From positions 124,001 to 188,000 of the forward strand of contig NZ_STGG01000057.1 in NCBI RefSeq assembly GCF_005222695.1: a stretch of 64,000 nt of DNA, read 5' to 3'. The notes under the pieces are model-generated. The model saw nothing but the letters and a program-made list of their open reading frames with translations, did no database searches and was not told where the DNA came from. Every line of letters begins with the position of its first letter. Position 1 is the stretch's first letter. The translations under genes were made by a program, and so were the position numbers. Shown piece by piece: positions 45,787-53,142 of the stretch. The stretch comes from Massilia sp. HP4 (GTDB taxonomy: Bacteria; Pseudomonadota; Gammaproteobacteria; Burkholderiales; Burkholderiaceae_D).

Positions 45787-47576
45787 CACATGCTCTCCTC
45801 TAGGGGAACTTCCGGAATGATGATGTCCGTGATCGATGAGTCGGGCGGCACGTTGGCGGCCCGCAACGCATTGGAAAACAGGTCGGCGGCGGTCGGGGCG
45901 GCAACGTAGCCGCCGGTGCGCAAGGCGCCGCTCGGATCGTCGACCATCACCGCGATGATGAAGCGCGGCTTGGACATCGGCGCGATGCCGGCGAAGTAGC
46001 CGATATTGTTGGTGCGCGAGTAGCGGCCGTTGACGATCTTCTCGGCGGTGCCGGTCTTGCCGCCGACTCGGTAGCCGGCCACTTGCGCGCGCGAGGCGGT
46101 GCCACCCGGGCCCACCACCGATTCGAGCATGGTGCGCACCTGGGCCGCGGTCTTGGGCGAGATCACCTGCTGGCCGACCGGCTGTTCATCGACCTTCACG
46201 AACGACAGCGGAATGATGTCGCCGTTGCGGGCGAAGATCATATAGGAGCGCGCCATCTGCAGCAGCGACACCGACAAGCCGTGGCCGAAGGCCATATTGG
46301 CGTATTCGACCGGCTTCCAGGTCTTGTAGGGACGCACGCGGCCGGCGGCGGCGCCGGGGAAGCCGAAGCGCGGCGCCTGGCCGTAGCCGACCTTGGTATA
46401 CAGCTCCCACATTTCCTGCTGCGGGATCATCTGGGCGATCTTGACCACGCCCAGATTCGACGACTTCTGGATGATTCCGCTGACGGTCTGCACGCCGTAG
46501 TTGTGGAAGTCGCGAATGCGGCGGCCGGTCACCATCATATAGCCCGGATTATTGTCGAACACGGTGTCGGGCGTGACGCGGCCGGTCTCCAGGCCGAGCG
46601 CCACGGTCAGCGGCTTGATCGTCGAACCCGGCTCGAAGGTGTCGGTGATGACGCGGTTGCGCAGCTGCTCGCCGGTCAGCTTGGAGCGGTCGTTCGGGTT
46701 GTAGGTCGGGTAGTTGGCAAGCGCCAGCACCTCGCCCGTCTGCACGTCGAGCACCACCGCCGCGCCAGCCTTGGCATTGAACTTCTCGACCGCGTTCTTG
46801 ATGCTGGTGAAGGCGATGTACTGCAGCTTGCTGTCGACCGACAGGGTCAGGTCGCGGCCCTGGTGCGGTTCGCGGAACATGCCCAGGTCTTCGGCGATAT
46901 GGCCCAGGCGGTCCTTGATCACGCGGCGGCTGCCCGCCACGCCCATCAGGGTCTTCTGGTGCTGCAGCTCCATCCCTTCCTGGCCCTTGTCCTCGACGTT
47001 GGTGAAGCCCACCACGTGGGTCATCACTTCGCCCTGCGGGTAGAAGCGCTTGTATTCCTTGCGCGTGTCGATGCCGTCGATCTTGAGCTTGAGGATCTGG
47101 TCGACGATCGGCATCTCGACCTGGCGCTTGAGGTAGACGAAGCTGCGGTCGGAATCGAGCTTCTTGCGCAGCTCGGATTCGGGCATCTCCAGCAGGCCGG
47201 CCAGCGCGCGCAGCTTCTCGGGCGGCGCCTGCAGCACGTCTTCGGGGATGCCCCAGATCGCGCGCACCGGCAGCGAAGTGGCCAGCACGGCGCCGTTGCG
47301 GTCCAGGATGCGGCCGCGCGTGGCCGGCAGCTCGAGCGTGCGCTCGTAGCGGCTCTTGCCCTGCTTTTGCAGGAACTGGTTCGACACGCCCTGCAGCCAG
47401 ATCGCGCGCAGGCCCAGCGCGGCGAAGGCCGCGAACAGGACGAACAGCACCAGGCGCGAACGCCAGTCGGGCAGGCGCACCGCCAGCACCGGGCTTTTCG
47501 AGAAAGCCACGCCTTTCGACGCGGCGACCCGCGCATTGCTGCGCAGGTTGCTGTGCTTCGCGGCGCCGCGCGTCAT
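45786..47576 (-). CDS. ftsI: septal transpeptidase FtsI (PBP3)
   Basis: A 596-aa class B penicillin-binding protein. A cytoplasmic tail and one membrane helix (about residues 35-57) precede the pedestal domain (RGRILDRNGAVLATSLP). The transpeptidase triad is complete: PGSTIKPLT with the catalytic serine, KSSNLGV, and GKTGTAEK. It cross-links septal peptidoglycan together with FtsW. The start at 47576 overlaps ftsL by 4 nt. Confidence 0.97.
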   Translation of the reverse strand: MTRGAAKHSNLRSNARVAASKGVAFSKSPVLAVRLPDWRSRLVLFVLFAAFAALGLRAIWLQGVSNQFLQKQGKSRYERTLELPATRGRILDRNGAVLATSLPVRAIWGIPEDVLQAPPEKLRALAGLLEMPESELRKKLDSDRSFVYLKRQVEMPIVDQILKLKIDGIDTRKEYKRFYPQGEVMTHVVGFTNVEDKGQEGMELQHQKTLMGVAGSRRVIKDRLGHIAEDLGMFREPHQGRDLTLSVDSKLQYIAFTSIKNAVEKFNAKAGAAVVLDVQTGEVLALANYPTYNPNDRSKLTGEQLRNRVITDTFEPGSTIKPLTVALGLETGRVTPDTVFDNNPGYMMVTGRRIRDFHNYGVQTVSGIIQKSSNLGVVKIAQMIPQQEMWELYTKVGYGQAPRFGFPGAAAGRVRPYKTWKPVEYANMAFGHGLSVSLLQMARSYMIFARNGDIIPLSFVKVDEQPVGQQVISPKTAAQVRTMLESVVGPGGTASRAQVAGYRVGGKTGTAEKIVNGRYSRTNNIGYFAGIAPMSKPRFIIAVMVDDPSGALRTGGYVAAPTAADLFSNALRAANVPPDSSITDIIIPEVPLEESM

Positions 47577-47845
47577 GGGGCGCCCTCGGTCAGGTATTGC
47601 GTACGGGCCGGGCTCAGCGGCGCCATCTCGAGCTGGGCGCGGGAGATCTGCTCGATGCGCTCGTTCTTGGACAGGCGCGACTGGTCGAGCTGGAGCTGGT
47701 CCCAGTCGATGTCGAGCTGGCGCGCGTGCTGCTGCAGCCGCTCGGACTCGATCAGCAGGTGGCGCGCCTGGTAGCGGGCGTTGACGACCGATAGCGCGCA
47801 CCCCACCAGCAAGGCGGTGAGCAGGACGTTCAGCTTGACGCTCAC
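47573..47845 (-). CDS. ftsL: cell division protein FtsL
   Basis: A 90-aa bitopic protein with one N-terminal membrane helix (residues 5-22, LNVLLTALLVGCALSVVNA) and a leucine-zipper-like periplasmic coiled coil (ARHLLIESERLQQHARQLDI). It forms the FtsQLB complex that activates FtsW/FtsI. The start codon is GTG at 47845, overlapping rsmH by 4 nt (GTGA). Identity rests on size, topology and position between rsmH and ftsI. Confidence 0.95.
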   Translation of the reverse strand: MSVKLNVLLTALLVGCALSVVNARYQARHLLIESERLQQHARQLDIDWDQLQLDQSRLSKNERIEQISRAQLEMAPLSPARTQYLTEGAP

Positions 47846-48801
47846 GCAGGCGCCCCCAGGCGTTCGGCCACGCGCAGCACCGCCGAGCGGGCGCGCGGGT
47901 TCTCCTGCACTTCAGCCTGGCTCGGCTTGATCTTGTCGATCAGCTTCATCAGGGGCTGCGGCAGGTCGACCGCGCGGATCGGCAGGCGCCGGTCCGGCTG
48001 CTCGACCTTGGCCTTGGAGGCGAGGAATTGCTTGACCATGCGGTCTTCGAGCGAGTGGAAGGAAATCACCGAGATGCGCGCGCCCGGCGCCAGCATGCCG
48101 TAGGCGGCCGTCAACCCTGCCTCGAGGTCCTCAAGCTCTTTATTGATGAAAATCCGGACAGCCTGAAAGGTCCTGGTTGCCGGATCCTTGCCTTTTTCCC
48201 AGCCCTTGACCGCGCCTGCCACGATTGCGGCAAACTGTCGTGTGCTTGAAATTGGTTCGACTGCGCGGCGAGCAACAATCGCCTTTGCAATCTGAAAAGC
48301 ATACCGCTCTTCTCCATAATCGCGTATCACCTTTTCCAATTGAGGTTGCTCCGCGGTCGCGATCCACTCGGCCGCCGACATGCCGCGCGTGGTGTCCATG
48401 CGCATATCGAGGGGGCCATCGTTGCGGAAGCTGAAACCGCGGCTGGCGTCGTCCACCTGGGGCGACGAGATACCCAGGTCGAGCAGGATGCCGTCGACCT
48501 GGCCGATGCCGCGCGCGGCCAGCGCGTCGTGCATCGTTGCAAAGCTGTCGTGGACGATCGCGAAGCGCGGATCGTCGATCTGTTCTGCGGTAGCGATGGC
48601 TTGCGGGTCCTTGTCGAACGCGAACAGGCGCCCTTGCGGGCCCAGGCGCGACAACAGCAGGCGGCTATGGCCGCCCCGGCCGAACGTACCATCTATATAG
48701 ATGCCCGAAGCACGCGCGCCCTCGAGGTTGAGCGCGTCGACCGCTTCGTCAAGCAGCACCGTTCGATGCTGGAATGCAGGCACCGTCATTGAATCCGTCA
48801 T
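47842..48801 (-). CDS. rsmH: 16S rRNA (cytosine-1402-N4)-methyltransferase
   Basis: A 319-aa SAM-dependent methyltransferase (former MraW) modifying C1402 in the ribosomal P site. FQHRTVLLDEAVDAL, YIDGTFGRGGHSRLLL (SAM motif I), LLDLGISSPQVDDASRGFSF and RISVISFHSLEDRMVKQF are all diagnostic. ATG 48801 is used; a second in-frame ATG at 48789 would shorten it by four residues. It begins 8 bp after mraZ. Confidence 0.97.
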   Translation of the reverse strand: MTDSMTVPAFQHRTVLLDEAVDALNLEGARASGIYIDGTFGRGGHSRLLLSRLGPQGRLFAFDKDPQAIATAEQIDDPRFAIVHDSFATMHDALAARGIGQVDGILLDLGISSPQVDDASRGFSFRNDGPLDMRMDTTRGMSAAEWIATAEQPQLEKVIRDYGEERYAFQIAKAIVARRAVEPISSTRQFAAIVAGAVKGWEKGKDPATRTFQAVRIFINKELEDLEAGLTAAYGMLAPGARISVISFHSLEDRMVKQFLASKAKVEQPDRRLPIRAVDLPQPLMKLIDKIKPSQAEVQENPRARSAVLRVAERLGAPA

Positions 48802-48808
48802 CGGCGCC

Positions 48809-49237
48809 TCAGAATGAGAAGTTGGAAAGAACATCGGGCATGCCACCGGCGACGGCCTGGGCCTCGTCTTCGGCCAGCTTGGCGGCATTCCAGATTTCGA
48901 AGTGGGTGACCATGCCGATCATCATCACTTCCTTGTCGAGCCCGACCGCGGCGCGCAGTTCGGGCGAGATCAGCACGCGGCCGGCGCTGTCGAGCTCGAC
49001 ATCGACGGCGTTGCCGAGGAAAATGCGCTGCCACGCGCGGGCCGACATGGGCCAGGTCGCGATTTGCTTGCGGTGTTCTTCCCATACCGGGCGCGGGAAG
49101 AACAGGAGGCAGCCATGGGGATGCTTGGTCAGGGTCATGCGGCCCTCGCACTGAAGCGTAAGGGCGTCACGGTGCTTGGCCGGAATGGACATTCGGCCTT
49201 TTGCATCGAGATTGATCGCGGACGCGCCCTGGAACAC
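48809..49237 (-). CDS. mraZ: transcriptional regulator MraZ
   Basis: A 142-aa protein with two SpoVT/AbrB-like swapped-hairpin domains: FQGASAINLDAKGRMSIPAK (first) and AVDVELDSAGRVLISPELRA (second). MraZ forms a ring and represses its own dcw operon. The family N-terminus MFQGASAIN fixes the start at GTG 49237, with TAGGTA as a modest ribosome site; reading further upstream would run through the operator. Matching operator repeats are seen at 49303-49348. Confidence 0.95.
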   Translation of the reverse strand: MFQGASAINLDAKGRMSIPAKHRDALTLQCEGRMTLTKHPHGCLLFFPRPVWEEHRKQIATWPMSARAWQRIFLGNAVDVELDSAGRVLISPELRAAVGLDKEVMMIGMVTHFEIWNAAKLAEDEAQAVAGGMPDVLSNFSF

Positions 49238-49302
49238 GTATTTACCTAGCTTTGGAGAGTTGTCTGTCGTAGTTTGTCGGACGCCGGGAGCCGAGGGGTT
49301 GC

Positions 49303-49348
49303 CCCACAACCCTCCCACAAATCGACACTTTTTCACACCGTTTCCCAC
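49303..49348 (-). promoter_or_regulatory. MraZ operator: phased GTGGG-type direct repeats
   Basis: On the minus strand the units GTGGG (49348-49344), GTGTG (49338-49334), GTGTC (49328-49324) and GTGGG (49318-49314) are exactly 10 bp apart, and a fifth GTGGG is at 49307-49303. MraZ is known to bind TGGGN repeats separated by 5 nt. The first unit overlaps the -10 box, so binding would block initiation. Confidence 0.8.
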
Positions 49349-49375
49349 TTTAGTGGAAGCAATGTTGACGGTCAA
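49347..49375 (-). promoter_or_regulatory. mra promoter of the dcw cluster
   Basis: On the minus strand TTGACC (49375-49370), 17-bp spacer, TAAAGT (49352-49347). Transcription would start near 49340, leaving a leader of about 100 nt that contains the MraZ repeats before the mraZ GTG. Confidence 0.75.
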
Positions 49376-49726
49376 GCGAATTCACGATTGACGAATTCGA
49401 CTTTTTCCAATGAAACCAAGGACTTAGATGCACTCCCAGCGCACCCTGCTCAACAAAATGTCCCGTAGAATTAGGGACTTAGCTGAGGGAGTGAAGGAAA
49501 GGCCTGAGTTGTAATGACGATGTTTACGTTTGAGCAATGTCAATGGAAAGAAAAATATTGACGTAAAGAAACAACTATTGGGCACCGCGGACAACTGTAT
49601 AGGCATCCAGCTCATTGGGGAACGCAGTATTCGCCCGCCGATTCCCATCGTCGTATCCGCGACTGGCGCCATCCGGCCAGATGCTTACAACTGTGGCGTA
49701 CCATGCACTACTTCCAGTTAACTATT
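49376..49726. other. non-coding divergent region upstream of the dcw cluster and the HTH-REC gene
   Basis: About 350 bp without a supportable gene and noticeably less GC-rich than its surroundings. It contains a repeated GGACTTAG (in AAGGACTTAGATG near 49419 and GGGACTTAGCTG near 49475) and, at 49558-49581, one copy of the TTGAC...AAGAAAC element that recurs at 49727 and 50911. Short open frames here have no ribosome site or family match. Confidence 0.6.
49558..49581 (+). repeat. copy 1 of a TTGAC-n5-GAAAC element
   Basis: TTGACGTAAAGAAACAACTA begins at 49558. It shares TTGAC and GAAAC at the same spacing with elements at 49727 and 50911, on the same strand. No -10 box follows at usual spacing, so it is not an ordinary promoter; a regulator binding site is possible. 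Confidence 0.45.
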
Positions 49727-49755
49727 TTGACTTTAGGAAACTAAAATCGTAATAT
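49727..49755 (+). promoter_or_regulatory. promoter of the HTH-REC gene, also copy 2 of the TTGAC-n5-GAAAC element
   Basis: TTGACT (49727-49732), 17-bp spacer containing AGGAAAC, TAATAT (49750-49755). Transcription would begin about 49762, one or two bases before the ATG at 49764, so the mRNA would be leaderless or nearly so; no Shine-Dalgarno is seen before that ATG. Confidence 0.6.
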
Positions 49756-49763
49756 CGGAAAAT

Positions 49764-50393
49764 ATGAACAAGCTATCCGACCTGCAGCCTGCGCCAGCCT
49801 ACAACGCCGCGGACTATTGCTCGACCAAGGAGGCCGCGGCCGTCCTGGGCGTTTCGCACCGCACGGTGCAGCTGTGGGTCGAGAACGGCACGCTGCAAGC
49901 CTGGCGCACCGCCGGCGGCCATCGCCGCATCACCGTGGAGTCGGTCAATCGCCTGGTCGATGGGCGGCGCCTCGCGATCGCCGGCCATCCTGCGGCAGCC
50001 CCGGCCGCGCCGGCGCCGAGCGGACGGCGGGTGCTGGTGGTCGACGACGATCCCCTGATGCTGCGCCTGTACGAGCTCGAGATGGAGAACTGGGGCCTGG
50101 ACCTCGACCTGGTCAAGGCCAACAACGGCTTCGAAGCCCTGATCCGCATCGGCGAGCAGCGCCCCGACCTGCTGGTGAGCGACCTGAGCATGCCCGGCAT
50201 GGACGGTTTCCGCATGATCCGCACCCTGCGCGAAGACAGCGGCACTGCCGGCATGCAGATGATCGTGGTCAGCGGCCTGGACCGTGCGACGATCAAGGCC
50301 ATGGGCTTGCCTTCCGATATTCCGGTCTTCCCCAAGCCGGTGCCATTCGGAGAACTGCGCGAGGCCGTGGCGAACGGCCTGGTGCGCAACTAA
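49764..50393 (+). CDS. HTH (excisionase/MerR-type) plus receiver-domain regulator
   Basis: A 209-aa protein with an inverted layout for a response regulator: an N-terminal excisionase/MerR-like winged helix (residues 17-60, YCSTKEAAAVLGVSHRTVQL then AWRTAGGHRRI), a proline/alanine linker (74-86), and a C-terminal receiver domain (88-207). Receiver residues are intact: acidic D94-D96, phospho-acceptor D140 in LLVSDLSMPG, S170 and K191. It should bind DNA under control of phosphorylation. No histidine kinase is nearby. It is followed 135 bp later by a stand-alone receiver. Target genes are unknown; the dcw region upstream or the TTGAC...GAAAC repeats are candidates. Confidence 0.85.
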   Translation: MNKLSDLQPAPAYNAADYCSTKEAAAVLGVSHRTVQLWVENGTLQAWRTAGGHRRITVESVNRLVDGRRLAIAGHPAAAPAAPAPSGRRVLVVDDDPLMLRLYELEMENWGLDLDLVKANNGFEALIRIGEQRPDLLVSDLSMPGMDGFRMIRTLREDSGTAGMQMIVVSGLDRATIKAMGLPSDIPVFPKPVPFGELREAVANGLVRN

Positions 50394-50470
50394 GAACCTA
50401 CCGGGACAGGTTCCAAGCTGCTATGCTGACTACCCGGTGCAGCACGCGCCGGGCCTACCGGAGAGCCGCC

Positions 50471-50536
50471 ATGTCCGCGTTTCCCTTGACCCAGCAAAGC
50501 CTGCCCTCCTCCGCGCACGGCCTCGACCATGACTAA
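50471..50536 (+). CDS. possible 21-codon leader ORF overlapping the receiver gene
   Basis: ATG 50471 follows GGAGAG by six to seven bases and encodes 21 residues (MSAFPLTQQS...) to TAA at 50536, overlapping the first 8 bases of the receiver ORF. The receiver ATG (50529) has no Shine-Dalgarno of its own, so the small ORF could deliver ribosomes by coupling. Whether the peptide itself matters is unknown. Confidence 0.4.
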   Translation: MSAFPLTQQSLPSSAHGLDHD

Positions 50537-50894
50537 GACCATCCTCGTGGTCGACGACCAGGACGAACTGCGCCTGCTCATCTCGCTCAGCCTGCAGTCG
50601 CTGGGACGCATCGTCGAGGCGGCCAATGCCGAACAGGCGCTGGCCCGCTTTGCCGAAGCACGTCCCGACCTGGTGATGCTCGACATCTGGCTCGGCCCCG
50701 GCCCCAGCGGCCTCGATGTTTGCGCCGAGCTCAGGCGCGATCCGCGCAATGCCGGGACCCGGATCGTCCTGCTGTCGGCTTGCGGCCAGCAAAGCGATAT
50801 CGCGGCCGGCATGGCGGCCGGCGCCGACCTCTACCTGGTCAAGCCCTTCAGCCCCACGGAATTGCTCGCTGCGGTGAGCGACCTGGTCGCCTGA
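50529..50894 (+). CDS. stand-alone receiver-domain response regulator
   Basis: A 121-aa single-domain response regulator of CheY type with no output domain. TILVVDDQDELRLL carries the acidic pair D9-D10, the phospho-acceptor is D52 in LVMLDIWLGPG, S83 and K105 (LVKPFSPTE) complete the active site. It lies just downstream of the HTH-REC gene and could share its kinase, acting as phosphate sink or relay. Start supported by length; its translation may depend on the overlapping leader ORF. Confidence 0.88.
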   Translation: MTKTILVVDDQDELRLLISLSLQSLGRIVEAANAEQALARFAEARPDLVMLDIWLGPGPSGLDVCAELRRDPRNAGTRIVLLSACGQQSDIAAGMAAGADLYLVKPFSPTELLAAVSDLVA

Positions 50895-50910
50895 ATCGGG
50901 CCGAACTACG

Positions 50911-50935
50911 TTGACATTAAGAAACAAATATTTCC
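50911..50935 (+). repeat. copy 3 of the TTGAC-n5-GAAAC element
   Basis: TTGACATTAAGAAACAAATA starts at 50911, in the 297-bp gap after the receiver gene. It matches the elements at 49558 and 49727 at TTGAC, the following A/T positions and GAAAC. No clear -10 box follows. The rest of the gap (50936-51191) shows only the start of the next small gene. Confidence 0.45.
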
Positions 50936-51191
50936 TTTAGAGTAATTTCTCTAATTTCGTCCCAATTCCGCAAAAATGAACTATTTACTAGTTCCAAGAC
51001 AACGAATCGGCACGCCCGATGTCGATGTCGACCGCCCTCGCCGCCGGGCAGCCTGGTAATCCCGCGAAACCCGAAATCGCCTCACCGGCCAAGGCCGGCC
51101 TGGCCGGGGAGCGTCGCGCGCGAGCCGCCGGCAAAGCCGCTATGATGAACTTCATCGCATATTTACCGGCTAATTTTCGGCTTCCTTCATC

Positions 51192-51449
51192 ATGTTGCGC
51201 GCATCCCGTCTTCTCGCGGCCAGCCTGGCCGCCGCTACCCTGGCCCTGCCGGCCGTGGCAGACGCGCGCATCGCATCGGCCAGCTTCGAGGCCCGCCTCG
51301 AAATCGTGGCGACCTGCTCGGTGAGTGTCGCCCGCACCGTCGACGTCGCCTGCGCCAGCCCGAATACCCCATTCCTGCTCGACGCCGGCAATGCGCCATC
51401 GCAACGCACCGTGTCGGCCGACGCACGGCAAGTGACCGTCTACTTCTAA
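51192..51449 (+). CDS. short secreted protein resembling a truncated spore-coat-U pilin domain
   Basis: An 85-aa protein with a convincing signal peptide (cleavage after AVADA, residue 25) and a mature part of about 60 residues. LEIVATCSVSV (C42) and a terminal VTVYF resemble the first and last strands of spore coat U (SCPU) domains, as in the csu pilin here (RVVADCKISA, ending ITASIYF), but the middle of the domain is missing. A second cysteine is at 54. It is either a minimal secreted protein or a remnant of a pilin gene by internal deletion. The ATG has no clear Shine-Dalgarno, which lowers confidence that it is expressed. Confidence 0.5.
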   Translation: MLRASRLLAASLAAATLALPAVADARIASASFEARLEIVATCSVSVARTVDVACASPNTPFLLDAGNAPSQRTVSADARQVTVYF

Positions 51450-51519
51450 GACGTTTTAATTATTTGCATATCAGTTTTTCTTCGTAGGCGGCTTCCCAGC
51501 CGCCCTCGATAATGGCTGA

Positions 51520-52554
51520 GTGAATCATTCCGCCCATTCCACCGCCTGCCCCGACAATGCCGACCGCCTCGTGCACTGGCTGATCGACAGCGTGCAACTG
51601 GAAGCCACGGTATTCCACCTGGGCCAATACTGCGGCCGCTGGCAGGCGTCCACCGCCGGCCGCGGCCTGGGCAGCTTCCACCTGGTCCTGCATGGTGAAT
51701 GCTACCTGCACGTCGAAGGCCGCGCAGCGGTGCGCCTGCGCGCACGCGACGGCGTATTCATGCTGCGCGACACGCCGCACTTCCTGAGCCCGGACGCCGA
51801 CCCGGCCACCGCCCGTCCCGGCGTGCCGATGCAGCAGCTGGGCCCGGCGGCGCCGGACGCCACGGCGCTGGCCTGCGGCTTCTTTCACTTTCGCAGCGCG
51901 CTCAGCACGCTGATCGCCGATTCCTTCCCCGACAGCCTGGTGCTACGCGCCGACGATCCATCGCTGCAAGCGCTGAATGCGCTGTTCGAACTGATCCTGC
52001 TCGAACCGGCGCGCGATCCGGAAACGCCGTCGCCGCTGGTGGCGCGCCTGGCCGAGCTGATGTTCTTCTATGCGATCCGCCATGTGGCGCGCCAGCAGGA
52101 TATCGCCACGGGCCTGCTGGCCGTGGCCAGCCGCCCCGAATTCTCGCCGCTGCTCGACCGTATGATGCAGGAGCCGGGCCAGGACTGGTCGACCGAGAAC
52201 ATGGCGCGCGCGGCCCATATGTCGCGCTCGAGCTTCTATAAGCACTTCAGCGAGGCGAGCGGCCAGGCGCCGGCGCAGTTCCTGCTGCTGTTGCGCATGA
52301 AGATTGCCGCCCAGCGCCTGCACGGCGGCGAGACGGTCGAGCGCACCGCCGGCCACGTCGGCTACAACTCGTATGCCGCCTTCTCGCGCGCCTTCCACAA
52401 GGTGATGGGCGAACATCCGGGCACCTTCCGGCGCGGCCGCCACATCCACGTCAAGCCGCCAAGTACGGGGCCGGTGCGCGGCCCGATTCGGACGATCGAG
52501 CAGAAAACACGGACGGGTGTGTCCAAACGTGTTTTTCATTCGCCGCTAAAATGA
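51520..52554 (+). CDS. AraC family regulator with cupin sensor domain
   Basis: A 344-aa AraC-type activator. The N-terminal half (about 15-190) is a cupin-like AraC_binding domain of the kind with GSFHLVLHGECYLHVEG and MLRDTPHFL; the C-terminal pair of helix-turn-helices begins near 215 (WSTENMARAAHMSRSSFYKHF, VGYNSYAAFSRAFHKVMGEH). The start is GTG at 51520. It precedes the AhpD-like gene by only 33 bp on the same strand and is therefore the likely regulator of, and possibly first gene in, the transport/oxidation operon at 52588-57041. The ligand is unknown. Confidence 0.88.
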   Translation: MNHSAHSTACPDNADRLVHWLIDSVQLEATVFHLGQYCGRWQASTAGRGLGSFHLVLHGECYLHVEGRAAVRLRARDGVFMLRDTPHFLSPDADPATARPGVPMQQLGPAAPDATALACGFFHFRSALSTLIADSFPDSLVLRADDPSLQALNALFELILLEPARDPETPSPLVARLAELMFFYAIRHVARQQDIATGLLAVASRPEFSPLLDRMMQEPGQDWSTENMARAAHMSRSSFYKHFSEASGQAPAQFLLLLRMKIAAQRLHGGETVERTAGHVGYNSYAAFSRAFHKVMGEHPGTFRRGRHIHVKPPSTGPVRGPIRTIEQKTRTGVSKRVFHSPLK

Positions 52555-52587
52555 CGGACCCGACGCTTAAATTGTGAGAGAACCGCC

Positions 52588-53142
52588 ATGTCCCGCCTGA
52601 CCCTGCATACCCAAGAAACCGCGCCCGAAGGCAGCCGTCCATTCGTGGACAAGGCCGTCGCCAACAATGGCTTCCTGCCGAACCTGATCGGCGTGCTGGC
52701 CAATTCGCCGCAAGCGCTGCAGACCTATATGACGGTGTCCGGCATCAATGCCGAGACCAGCCTCACCCTGCCGGAGCGCGAAGTCGTGCAGATCACCGCC
52801 GCCCGCATCCACGGCTGCGACTTCTGCATCGCCGGCCATACCGCGATCGCGCTGAAGAAAGCCCAGCTGCCGGTCGAGACCGTGCGCGCCATGCAACAAG
52901 GCCAGGACACGGGCGACGCCAGGCTCGACGCCGTACGCGTGTTCTCCGAAGCCGTCATCGCCACCCGCGGCGCCGTACCCGACGACGCCCTGGCCGCCTT
53001 CAAGGCCGCCGGCTACAACGACCAGCAGGCACTCGAAGTCGTACTGGGCATCAGCCTGGCGACCCTGTGCAACTTCGCCAACACCCTGGCCGGCAGCGCG
53101 ATCAACCCGCAGCTGCAACCCTTCGCCAGCGGAGCCATCTGA
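52588..53142 (+). CDS. carboxymuconolactone decarboxylase / AhpD-like protein
   Basis: A 184-aa all-helical AhpD-fold protein. The redox motif CDFCIAGHTAIA (two cysteines and a histidine near residue 73-78) matches alkylhydroperoxidase-type members, so a peroxide-reducing or thiol-redox role is more likely than lactone decarboxylation. Family members are frequent partners of flavin enzymes. It overlaps the next gene by one base (TGATG), so it is translated with the acyl-CoA dehydrogenase. A GAGAG site precedes ATG 52588. Confidence 0.88.
   Translation: MSRLTLHTQETAPEGSRPFVDKAVANNGFLPNLIGVLANSPQALQTYMTVSGINAETSLTLPEREVVQITAARIHGCDFCIAGHTAIALKKAQLPVETVRAMQQGQDTGDARLDAVRVFSEAVIATRGAVPDDALAAFKAAGYNDQQALEVVLGISLATLCNFANTLAGSAINPQLQPFASGAI

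Noticed and set aside
49376..49726. A small protein gene or ncRNA in the mraZ upstream gap
   Set aside because: Short frames lack ribosome sites and family features, and no terminator-ended structured RNA is evident.
50471..50536. Leader ORF as an attenuator peptide
   Set aside because: No run of a regulatory amino acid and no terminator/antiterminator pair is visible; kept only as a coupling ORF.
51488..51503. GGCGGC-TTCCCA-GCCGCC hairpin as a terminator of the small SCPU-like gene
   Set aside because: Short stem followed by CTCGATAATGG, not a U-run; T-rich sequence precedes rather than follows it.
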